In this document: one piece after another, positions 48,313 to 55,886 of the stretch
How the letters are laid out: every line of letters starts with the position of its first letter
Numbering within the stretch: position 1 is the stretch's first letter
The notes under the pieces: model-generated
The model's input: only the letters and a program-made list of their open reading frames with translations
Told to the model about the DNA's origin: nothing
Databases searched by the model: none
Translations under genes and position numbers: made by a program
Source: an uncultured Corynebacterium sp.
GTDB taxonomy: Bacteria > Actinomycetota > Actinomycetes > Mycobacteriales > Mycobacteriaceae
DNA: 64,000 nucleotides
NCBI RefSeq assembly: GCF_943914615.1
Contig: NZ_CALUCS010000008.1
Location: 30,547 to 94,546, forward strand
Direction of reading: 5' to 3'

Positions 48313-50963
48313 GGGGCTAGCTGTTCTCCTTCTTCTTTCTTTGTGACGCCAGGCGCCTCCCCGTCCTCCAGGGCTCCCGTCGCCTTCGGCAGGGATAGAA
48401 CCAGTGTGGCGCCTCCACCTGGGGTTTCTCGGGCTTCAAGTGTTCCGTTCATGGCTTCGGCAAATCCGCGCGCAACTGCCAGGCCAAGCCCAAGGCCATT
48501 GGTGTTGGCAGTTTGATCGCCGAGGCGCTGGAAGGGGGTAAAAATGTCGTTTAAGTGTTCCGAGGGGAATCCCGGACCGTGGTCGATAATGGCCAACTGC
48601 ACTGTGCCACCAGCGCCAGCGGTCTCCTCAGCGCGCAGTTCGATGCGAGAGTGGGGAGCGTAGGTGCGGGCATTAATCACAATGTTTGCAATGATGCGCT
48701 GCACTAGACCCGCATCGCCTAAAACCGGCGGGACTGAGGCGTCGATAAAAGAGTCGATGTGCTGCGTGGCCTCCGGCAGTTCGGCGCGGACGGCCTCGAC
48801 CACATTGGTGTAGAGCACCGGGGAATTGTGCACGGCGACGGTATTGGAGTTCACACGGCTCATATCCAGTAGGTTGCCGATGACGGTTTCCAACCGGTCG
48901 GTACTGGTCTCGATGGTGTCCAGCAGTAGAGCGCGGGAATCGTCATCCAGCTCCATGTCGTCCATGTTCAGAGCACTGACGGCGGCTTTGATTCCCGAAA
49001 GCGGAGTGCGCAGGTCGTGCGAGACGGCCGTAAGCAGCGCGGTGCCCACCCGGTTGCCGGCCTCCAAAGCGGCGGTGGCTCGGCGCATTGCGTCGATCTG
49101 CTCACGGTCAATGATTGCGGTGATACGGGCGCCGTGCGCCTCGATCATCGCACTTTCGGCAGGGGAGAGATCACGGCCGCCGAGCACGAAGCGCATGCCA
49201 TCGCCCGCGCCAACATGAGCCGGAGCCTTCTTGCTATTCCACGGTTCACCGATACCACCGGGGTCGGTGGTCTCCATCGTGAACCACTTCTTGCGTTCCT
49301 TCGAATATTGCTGCAGATCCACGCGGCGCAGATTAAAGGTCTCGCGCAAGCGCTCCAGCAGGCTACGGATATCGTCGCCCTCGTCCAGAGCACCGCGGGC
49401 CAAATCGGAGAGCACCACGGCCTGCCCCAGGCGCCGGTTCGCGATGGCGCGCCGCCTTTCCGCAATATCCACCACCACGGCCACAGCCGCGGAGATCACA
49501 AAGAACAGGATAATCTGCACCACGTTGGCAGGTTCCGTGACAGTGAGCGTGTGGAAGGGGTGGGTAAAGAACCAGTTCGCCATCACCGAGCCGATGATCA
49601 CCGCCACGATCGCCGGACCGAACCCGCCAGCCAGAGCAGCGAACACCGCAATGGTCAGGTAGCCCAGCAGGATGGATCCCAAGGCACCGTCTTCACGGTC
49701 GAAGGGCAGCATGGCGAAAGTCAGCAGCACAGGCCCTGGTATCGCTAACAGCCAACCGAGTAGTCGGCGCGCCGGGCTGAGCTGCTTCGAGGTATCCAGA
49801 CCCGACTTGCGCGCCCGCGACAGGCTAAAGAGCCTGGGCTTTTTGGCATCGACAGACTTGGTAGACGCGCTGGACGTGGACACGATATGCACATCGATAC
49901 GCCCAGAACCGTCGATGATCTTGTGGCTGGTCGAGCTGAACAGGCGACTCATCCGCGTGCCCAGGCCAATCACCAACTGCGAGGCATTGACCGTGCGGGC
50001 GAACTCCAGCAGCGTATCCGCCACGTCATCGCCCTCAATCACCCTCCACTGGCCGTCGAGGGATTCGGTGAGCTCCTGCAACCGCCGCAGCCGCTGGGGC
50101 AGATCAGCCCCCAGCGCTTCGTCGGCGCCGGAGACATAAACCACCAACATTTCACGACCTGCCACGCGCCCGGTGATGCGTGCCCCGCGGCGGATCAGCG
50201 CCTCGGAAACCTCATCGCCCTGTACAGCCACCACCACGCGCTCGCGAGTGGGCCAGTTTTCCTTGATCTTCTTGTCTTCGCGGTACTTCTCCAGTCCCTC
50301 ATCGACCTTGTCCGCCAGCCACAGCAGACTCAGTTCGCGGAGCGCCGTGAGGTTACCGACCCGGAAGTAGTTATTCAGCGCAGTTTCCGCCTGCTGTTGG
50401 CGGTAGACCTCACCGCGGGCGAGGCGGATACGCAGCGCGTCGGGGGAGAGGTCCACCAGCTCGATCTCGTCGGCGTCACGAAGCACCTGATCCGGCACCG
50501 TCTCAAGCTGGCGCGTACCGGTGACGGCAGAGACCACGTCGTTGAGCGACTCCAGATGCTGGATGTTCATGGTGGAGATGACGTCGATGCCGGCATCCAG
50601 CAGCGCGTACACATCGTGCCAGCGCTTTGCCGTTTCGGCAGTGCGGCTACTGTCCGCGGCTTGCTCACCCACCACGGTGTGCGCCAGCTCGTCGACAAGG
50701 ATGATCTCCGGGTGCGCTTCCAGCGCCGCTTCAAGGTCCAGTTCCGAGTAATTGCCACCCCGGTGCGGAACCGTTTTGCGAGGCAACGTCGGCAGTCCCT
50801 CGGTGAGCTTACGGGTACGTTCGCGCCCGTGGTCCTCCACGATGCCAACCAGTACGTCGCGCCCGCGGTCATACAGGTCGTGCGCTTCGTTGAGCATGGC
50901 ACACGTCTTGCCCACGCCAGGGGCGAAGCCGAGGTAGACCTTCAGCGTGCCACGCTTTGTCAT
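48309..50963 (-). CDS. kdpD: Sensor histidine kinase KdpD
   Basis: An 884-residue sensor of K+ and turgor. It has the N-terminal KdpD domain with Walker A GFAPGVGKT at residues 12-20, a universal-stress-like domain (about 230-360), four closely spaced helices (DUF4118, about 410-510), a GAF-like region, and the kinase with phospho-acceptor His in TAVSHDLRTPLSGIK and ATP site IIANIVINARTYAPHSRIEL ... NGLGLGLAVARGFAEAMNG. ATG 50963 is set by AAGGAG upstream and by homology (MTKRGTLKVYLG). The C-terminal 20 residues are variable. It is separated from kdpC by 126 nt containing a strong hairpin. Confidence 0.95.
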   Translation of the reverse strand: MTKRGTLKVYLGFAPGVGKTCAMLNEAHDLYDRGRDVLVGIVEDHGRERTRKLTEGLPTLPRKTVPHRGGNYSELDLEAALEAHPEIILVDELAHTVVGEQAADSSRTAETAKRWHDVYALLDAGIDVISTMNIQHLESLNDVVSAVTGTRQLETVPDQVLRDADEIELVDLSPDALRIRLARGEVYRQQQAETALNNYFRVGNLTALRELSLLWLADKVDEGLEKYREDKKIKENWPTRERVVVAVQGDEVSEALIRRGARITGRVAGREMLVVYVSGADEALGADLPQRLRRLQELTESLDGQWRVIEGDDVADTLLEFARTVNASQLVIGLGTRMSRLFSSTSHKIIDGSGRIDVHIVSTSSASTKSVDAKKPRLFSLSRARKSGLDTSKQLSPARRLLGWLLAIPGPVLLTFAMLPFDREDGALGSILLGYLTIAVFAALAGGFGPAIVAVIIGSVMANWFFTHPFHTLTVTEPANVVQIILFFVISAAVAVVVDIAERRRAIANRRLGQAVVLSDLARGALDEGDDIRSLLERLRETFNLRRVDLQQYSKERKKWFTMETTDPGGIGEPWNSKKAPAHVGAGDGMRFVLGGRDLSPAESAMIEAHGARITAIIDREQIDAMRRATAALEAGNRVGTALLTAVSHDLRTPLSGIKAAVSALNMDDMELDDDSRALLLDTIETSTDRLETVIGNLLDMSRVNSNTVAVHNSPVLYTNVVEAVRAELPEATQHIDSFIDASVPPVLGDAGLVQRIIANIVINARTYAPHSRIELRAEETAGAGGTVQLAIIDHGPGFPSEHLNDIFTPFQRLGDQTANTNGLGLGLAVARGFAEAMNGTLEARETPGGGATLVLSLPKATGALEDGEAPGVTKKEEGEQLAP

Positions 50964-51069
50964 CGTTGCTTGTGCTCCTTGCTTTCTTGCTGCACCCTGT
51001 TCGCGGTGCATATGTGGGTGACGCCACGTCTCCCAGCGTTAATTACTTTTTACACCGCCAGGCAGACCA

Positions 51070-51089
51070 CGCTGGGACTTTTCCCAGCG
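51070..51089 (-). other. Perfect hairpin directly after kdpC
   Basis: CGCTGGGA (51070-51077) and TCCCAGCG (51082-51089) form an 8-bp stem with a 4-nt loop, starting one base after the kdpC stop. No U-tract follows. A third copy, TCCCAGCG, lies at 51031-51038. It may set mRNA stability or partial termination between kdpFABC and kdpDE. Confidence 0.6.
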
Positions 51090-51683
51090 CTACTGCTCGC
51101 TGAGTGCCTTGTTGAGCTTCACCACATTAACTGGTGCTCCGTCGGCGCTTCCGGTGTAGTTGCCCTCGGTAGCGTCATTGACAAGCTGTTCTACCTTCTG
51201 CTGGTCTAGATTGCGCTCCTTCGCCACACGCGGAGTCTGCAGCTTCGCATAGGCGGTGGAGATGTGCGGATCCAAGCCGGAGCCGGAGGAGGTCACGGCG
51301 TCCACCGGAACCTCGTCGGGGGAGACACCCTCGCGTTGGGCAACCTCGTCGCGCTTGGAGGCGATGGCCTCCTGGTACTCCTTGCTGTAGGGGGACAGGT
51401 TGGTGGCGGAGGACGACATGGCGTCATAACCATTATCCCCAGCAGCAGAAGGGCGAGGGTAGAAGAAGCCCGGTTTCGTGACTTCCTGGGCGATCAGGGA
51501 GGAACCGGCGGCCTGGCCTTCGGCGTTGGTGATCATCGATCCGTCCGCCTTGGCGGGCATGATTCGCCCCACTCCGACCATGAACGCAGGGTAGATAATT
51601 CCCAGGATCAACGTCAGCAGGAAGAAGATGCGCACCGTGGTGGAGGCCAGACGCAAGCCGTTGCTAGATGTTGCGCGTGCCAT
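51090..51683 (-). CDS. kdpC: K+-transporting ATPase subunit KdpC
   Basis: A 197-residue subunit that stabilises the KdpA-KdpB complex and aids ATP binding. One N-terminal helix (VRIFFLLTLILGIIYPAFMVG) anchors it. The conserved region AQEVTKPGFFYPRPSAAGDNGYDAMSSSATNLSP and DAVTSSGSGLDPHIS are present, with the C-terminal DAPVNVVKLNKAL-like end (GAPVNVVKLNKALSEQ). It is 52 nt downstream of kdpB. Confidence 0.95.
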   Translation of the reverse strand: MARATSSNGLRLASTTVRIFFLLTLILGIIYPAFMVGVGRIMPAKADGSMITNAEGQAAGSSLIAQEVTKPGFFYPRPSAAGDNGYDAMSSSATNLSPYSKEYQEAIASKRDEVAQREGVSPDEVPVDAVTSSGSGLDPHISTAYAKLQTPRVAKERNLDQQKVEQLVNDATEGNYTGSADGAPVNVVKLNKALSEQ

Positions 51684-51735
51684 TGTTCTCTGTGTTTCCT
51701 TTCAAAGCGGGCCGGCGGTTGCCAGCCCAAGAGGG

Positions 51736-53952
51736 TTAGAGCCCGAAGACTCCGGAGATAATCAGGTCGATGATCTTGATGCCAATGAACGGTACGATCA
51801 CGCCGCCCAAACCAAAGATGGTCAAGTTGCGTGACAGCAGCGAGGCTGCAGAACCCGCACGGTACTTCACGCCCTTCAGCGCCAGCGGGATCAGCGCGAT
51901 AATGACCAGCGCGTTAAAGATCACGGCGGACAGGATCGCGGACTCGGGGGAGTGCAGGCGCATGATGTTCAGCGCCGACAGGCCTGGGAAGGCAACCACG
52001 AACATCGCGGGAATGATGGCGAAGTATTTCGCAATGTCATTGGCGATACTGAAGGTGGTCAGGGCACCGCGGGTGATCAGTAGCTGCTTGCCGATGGCCA
52101 CTACGTCGATCAACTTGGTCGGGTCGGAATCCAGGTCCACCATGTTGCCGGCCTCCTTGGCCGCGGTGGTGCCGGTGTTCATCGCCACGCCCACGTCGGC
52201 CTGGGCCAGGGCGGGAGCGTCGTTGGTGCCGTCGCCGGTCATGGCCACGAGGCGACCCTTGGCCTGTTCCTTGCGGATCAGCTCCAGTTTCTGCTCCGGG
52301 GTTGCCTCCGCGAGGACGTCATCTACGCCTGCCTCGGCAGCGATGGCCTTCGCGGTCAGCGCGTTATCGCCGGTAACCATGACGGTGCGGATGCCCATCG
52401 CGCGTAGCTGCTCGAAGCGCTCTGTCATGCCCGGCTTTACTACGTCTTTGAGATGGATGACGCCCAACACTCGGCCGGTAATGTCCTCGCCCTGGGAGTT
52501 TAGGGCGATTTCTGCCACAACCAGTGCGGTGCCACCGCTGTTGGAGATGTCGTTGACCACGTCGGTGATGGACGGTGGGACGTCTCCGCCGAGATTCGTT
52601 ACGAGCGTGGCAACCTCGGAGGCTGCGCCCTTGACGATCTTGCGGTTCGTGGCCTGGTGGCTTGCGGACCATTCCGTGTGTTTTCCGGCGCCAGAGGGCA
52701 GCTGGATGCCACTCATACGAGTCTGCGCGGTAAAGGGGATGAACTCCGCGTCGCGGAAGGTCTCTTCGGGGATGGCGACGCCGGACTGCTTCTCGGCAAG
52801 CTGGACGATGGAGCGGCCTTCCGGGGTCTCGTCGGCGAGGGAAGACAGCTGGCAGGCGTAGACGAGATCTTCCTGGCTGATGCCCTCCATGGCGACGAAC
52901 TCGCTGGCCTGGCGGTCACCGATGGTGATGGTTCCCGTCTTATCCAGCAGCAGGGTGGCAACGTCGCCCGCGGCCTCGACGGCGCGGCCGGACATGGCCA
53001 GCACATTGTGCTGCACCAAGCGGTCCATGCCCGCGATGCCAATGGCGGACAGAAGCGCGCCGATGGTGGTGGGGATCAGGCAGACAAGCAGGGCGACCAG
53101 TACCACGGGGGACTGCTCGGCGCCGTTGAACGCAGCCATCGGGGCCAGAGCCAGCACTACGATCATGAAGATGATCGTCAGCACGATCAGCAGGGTGCCC
53201 AAGGCCAACTCGTTTGGGGTTTTCTTACGCTCCGCTCCCTCGACCAGGCCGATCATGCGGTCCATAAAGGACTCGCCCGGCTTGCTGGTTACACGGATAG
53301 CAATGGCATCGGAGAGCACACGGGTACCACCCGTGACGGCGGAGCGATCACCGCCGGATTCACGGATAACGGGTGCGGATTCGCCGGTAACAGCGGACTC
53401 GTCGACGCTGGCGGCGCCCATGATGACGTCGCCGTCGGCGGGAATCACGTTACCGGCGCTGACCAGCACGATATCGCCCGGCAGAAGGGACTCGCTGGAG
53501 ACCTCCTCGGTAACCTCTCGCATGCCCGCACCGGAGTTCTCCAACGCCGGTGCCAGGTGGGGATCGTTCACGTCGGAGCCGGTGAACTTGAGAGCATTCG
53601 ACTGGGTGCGGGTGGCACGCAGGGCGTCCGCCTGCGCCTTACCGCGCCCCTCGGCCACAGATTCGGCCAAGGTGGCGAACAGTACGGTCAGCCACAGCCA
53701 CACGGTGATGGACCAGGTGAACAGGGAAGGATGCGCGATCGCCAAAACAAAGGTGAACAGCGCGCCGACCTCCACCAGGAACATCACTGGTGTCTTGTAC
53801 AGCAGGCGCGGATCCATCTTTTTCAGCGCCAGTGGCAAAGCCTGCTTTAGTTGGGCTGCGGAAAAAGCGCCCTCGTTTTTCTTTTTATCGTGCTTGGCCG
53901 GAGCCGTCGCACGCTTCGCTTCGGAGCGCGAAGGAGCATTTAGGGTTGTCAT
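51736..53952 (-). CDS. kdpB: K+-transporting P-type ATPase subunit KdpB
   Basis: A 738-residue P-type ATPase, the energy-coupling subunit. The phosphorylation motif is DKTGTITIG in the P domain. The actuator TGES motif is in AVTGESAPV, the hinge motif is TGDGTNDAPALAQADVGVAMNTGT. It is about 55 residues longer than E. coli KdpB, mostly in a basic N-terminal extension (SRSEAKRATAPAKHDKKKNE) and in the nucleotide domain. The ATG overlaps the kdpA stop by 4 bases. Confidence 0.97.
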   Translation of the reverse strand: MTTLNAPSRSEAKRATAPAKHDKKKNEGAFSAAQLKQALPLALKKMDPRLLYKTPVMFLVEVGALFTFVLAIAHPSLFTWSITVWLWLTVLFATLAESVAEGRGKAQADALRATRTQSNALKFTGSDVNDPHLAPALENSGAGMREVTEEVSSESLLPGDIVLVSAGNVIPADGDVIMGAASVDESAVTGESAPVIRESGGDRSAVTGGTRVLSDAIAIRVTSKPGESFMDRMIGLVEGAERKKTPNELALGTLLIVLTIIFMIVVLALAPMAAFNGAEQSPVVLVALLVCLIPTTIGALLSAIGIAGMDRLVQHNVLAMSGRAVEAAGDVATLLLDKTGTITIGDRQASEFVAMEGISQEDLVYACQLSSLADETPEGRSIVQLAEKQSGVAIPEETFRDAEFIPFTAQTRMSGIQLPSGAGKHTEWSASHQATNRKIVKGAASEVATLVTNLGGDVPPSITDVVNDISNSGGTALVVAEIALNSQGEDITGRVLGVIHLKDVVKPGMTERFEQLRAMGIRTVMVTGDNALTAKAIAAEAGVDDVLAEATPEQKLELIRKEQAKGRLVAMTGDGTNDAPALAQADVGVAMNTGTTAAKEAGNMVDLDSDPTKLIDVVAIGKQLLITRGALTTFSIANDIAKYFAIIPAMFVVAFPGLSALNIMRLHSPESAILSAVIFNALVIIALIPLALKGVKYRAGSAASLLSRNLTIFGLGGVIVPFIGIKIIDLIISGVFGL

Positions 53953-55601
53953 GACAGAGCCTCCGTCAATGGGCCGAGGACCAGGGTGGGCAGGAAGGTC
54001 AGGGCGCCAACGATGATGGCGATACCGACCATCACTCCCACGAATTGCGGGCGGTGGGTGGGGAGAGTACCGGCGGTTTCAGCAGCCGGCTTTTGCTTAG
54101 CGAAGCTTCCGGCTAGTGCCAGCGCGAAGATGATTGGTAGGAAGCGGCCCAGCAACATGCACAGACCCAGGGTGATGTTGAACCACGGGGTGTCTGCACC
54201 GAAGCCGGCGAACGCGGAACCGTTGTTGTTAGAGGCCGAGGTGTAGGCGTAGACGATGTCGCTGAAGCCGTGCGGACCATCGGCAGAAACCGAGTCGCGG
54301 GTAGAAGGCAGCATGGTGGAAATACCCACGCCTGCCAGCACCAACGTCGGCATGACCAGGATGTACAGGCTGACCTTCGTGATCTCGGAAACGCCGATGC
54401 GCTTGCCGAGGTACTCCGGGGTGCGGCCGACCATCAGGCCGGCGACAAATACGCTGAGCAGGGCGATCATGAGCATGCCGTACAGGCCAGTGCCCACGCC
54501 ACCAGGGGAGATCTCGCCCAGCATCATGTCCAGAATCAGCATGCCGCCTGCCAACGGGTGGTAGCTGGAGTGGAAAGAGTCCACCGCACCTGTCGACGTC
54601 ATCGTCGTGGTGACGGCGAAGAAGGAGGAAGGAAGCACGCCTAGGCGGTATTCCTTGCCTTCCATGCCACCGCCCTGGAACGCAGCCAGGGAGGTTTCGC
54701 TGGACATCACGACTGCCAGGGAGGTGAAGTACAGCACTGCCATGGCGGCCAGCACAGCCCAACCCTGGCGGGTGTCGTTCACCATCTTGCCGAAGGTCCG
54801 CGTCAGGCTTACCGGAATCACCAGGATGAGGAAGATCTCCAGCATATTGGTCCATGCGTTCGGGTTCTCGAACGGGTGGGCGGAGTTGGCGTTGAAGTAG
54901 CCACCGCCGTTGGTGCCCAGCTCCTTGATAACTTCCTGCGAGGCCACGGCACCACCCGGGATGGTCTGCTGGCCACCCGTGATCGTGTCCACGGTAGTCG
55001 GAGCGTGGAAGTTCTGGATCGCACCCTGGGAGATCAGCAGGATCGCGCCGATGATCGCCATCGGCAGCAGGACGCGGAAGACCGCGCGGGTCAGGTCGAC
55101 CCAGAAGTTGCCGATCTGGCCATTGCCCATGCGGTTGGCCAGGCCACGAATCAGCGCGATGGCCACGGTGATGCCCACCGCGGCGGAAACGAAGTTCTGT
55201 ACAGCCAGGCCAGCCATCTGGGTGAGGATGGTCATGGCCTCCTCACCGGAGTAGGACTGCCAGTTGGTGTTCGTTGTGAAGGACACAGCGGTGTTCCACG
55301 CCTGGTCCCAGTGCACGGGCTCCTTGCCGTGGTTTAGGGGCAGCCACTGCTGCAAGCGCTGCAGTAGGTAGACGAACACTACGCTGGTGGCGGAAAAGGC
55401 CAGCAGGCTCGCGCAGTAGCGAGTCCACTTTTGCTGGCCGTCGGGGTTTACACCAATCAGCCGGTAGAAGCCACGTTCAAAAGCATTGTGCTTCTTGGAT
55501 GTGAACGTAGCGGCCATGTAGTTGCCTAGCGGTACGTAGAAGGCCGCTAGGGCAATGATGACCATGATGACAGGGATCCACCCTGTGATGGCCCCGCTCA
55601 T
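53949..55601 (-). CDS. kdpA: K+-transporting ATPase subunit KdpA
   Basis: The 550-residue K+-selective channel-like subunit, with four selectivity-loop repeats (for example SFTTNTNWQSYSGEEAMT, ELGTNGGGYFNANSAHPFENP, TTTMTSTGAVDSFHSSYHPL, TSASNNNGSAFAGFGADTPW) and about ten helices. The length is normal. The ATG overlaps the stop of kdpF by 4 bases, which fixes both starts. Confidence 0.97.
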   Translation of the reverse strand: MSGAITGWIPVIMVIIALAAFYVPLGNYMAATFTSKKHNAFERGFYRLIGVNPDGQQKWTRYCASLLAFSATSVVFVYLLQRLQQWLPLNHGKEPVHWDQAWNTAVSFTTNTNWQSYSGEEAMTILTQMAGLAVQNFVSAAVGITVAIALIRGLANRMGNGQIGNFWVDLTRAVFRVLLPMAIIGAILLISQGAIQNFHAPTTVDTITGGQQTIPGGAVASQEVIKELGTNGGGYFNANSAHPFENPNAWTNMLEIFLILVIPVSLTRTFGKMVNDTRQGWAVLAAMAVLYFTSLAVVMSSETSLAAFQGGGMEGKEYRLGVLPSSFFAVTTTMTSTGAVDSFHSSYHPLAGGMLILDMMLGEISPGGVGTGLYGMLMIALLSVFVAGLMVGRTPEYLGKRIGVSEITKVSLYILVMPTLVLAGVGISTMLPSTRDSVSADGPHGFSDIVYAYTSASNNNGSAFAGFGADTPWFNITLGLCMLLGRFLPIIFALALAGSFAKQKPAAETAGTLPTHRPQFVGVMVGIAIIVGALTFLPTLVLGPLTEALS

Positions 55602-55690
55602 GAGAACTTCTCCGGGTTCAACAGGGCAACCAAAAGGTAGATGATGGCCAGAATCCCGAGGATCCCACCGACGATCAGTTCCCAGCTCAT
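55598..55690 (-). CDS. kdpF: KdpF, small membrane subunit of the K+ ATPase (30 aa)
   Basis: A 30-residue single-helix protein beginning MSWELIVGGILGILAIIYLL and ending NPEKFS, which matches the KdpF pattern, where the peptide stabilises KdpABC. It is too short for most gene finders. Its stop overlaps the kdpA ATG by 4 bases and its ATG overlaps the stop of a further small ORF by 4 bases. Confidence 0.9.
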   Translation of the reverse strand: MSWELIVGGILGILAIIYLLVALLNPEKFS

Positions 55691-55773
55691 AGCTTGTCCA
55701 CCGCCTTCAAGGCGGCTCCCATTGCGCCGAACAGCGCGCAGGTTACTGCAACCATTAAAAAGTCATAAAGCAT
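55687..55773 (-). CDS. 28-aa hydrophobic small ORF at the head of the kdp operon
   Basis: Begins MLYDFLMVAVTCALFGAMGA and ends ALKAVDKL, so one membrane helix and a short basic/acidic end. Its TGA overlaps the ATG of kdpF in an ATGA junction, the same coupling used between kdpF-kdpA and kdpA-kdpB, which argues that it is translated. I recall comparable small ORFs before kdpF in other actinobacteria, but no function. It could be a second single-helix subunit or a coupling/leader peptide. Confidence 0.65.
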   Translation of the reverse strand: MLYDFLMVAVTCALFGAMGAALKAVDKL

Positions 55774-55812
55774 GTAGATATAACAACACCGGTGGTGCCC
55801 CGTGCTAATGAC

Positions 55813-55856
55813 TCTTTACGGTTTCTTAACGCCCCTCTTTTACACCCTCTTTTGAC
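55813..55856 (-). promoter_or_regulatory. Four GTNAAR repeats, candidate KdpE-binding region
   Basis: On the minus strand GTCAAAA (55856-55850), GTAAAAG (55843-55837), GTTAAGA (55830-55824) and GTAAAGA (55819-55813) are spaced by 13, 13 and 11 bp, about one helical turn. OmpR-family regulators bind such direct repeats. A TATAT-type -10 sequence lies near 55778-55783 but no -35 is seen, as expected of an activated promoter. Confidence 0.5.
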
Positions 55857-55886
55857 GCCCCAACCTGCGCTGGTACAGGTCGAGCA

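Noticed and set aside
52657..53850. Open frame antisense to kdpB
   Set aside because: Composition is that of a shadow frame and kdpB is certain.
55774..55886. c-di-AMP or other riboswitch before kdp
   Set aside because: The 113-nt gap is too short, and no conserved riboswitch pattern or strong fold is visible.
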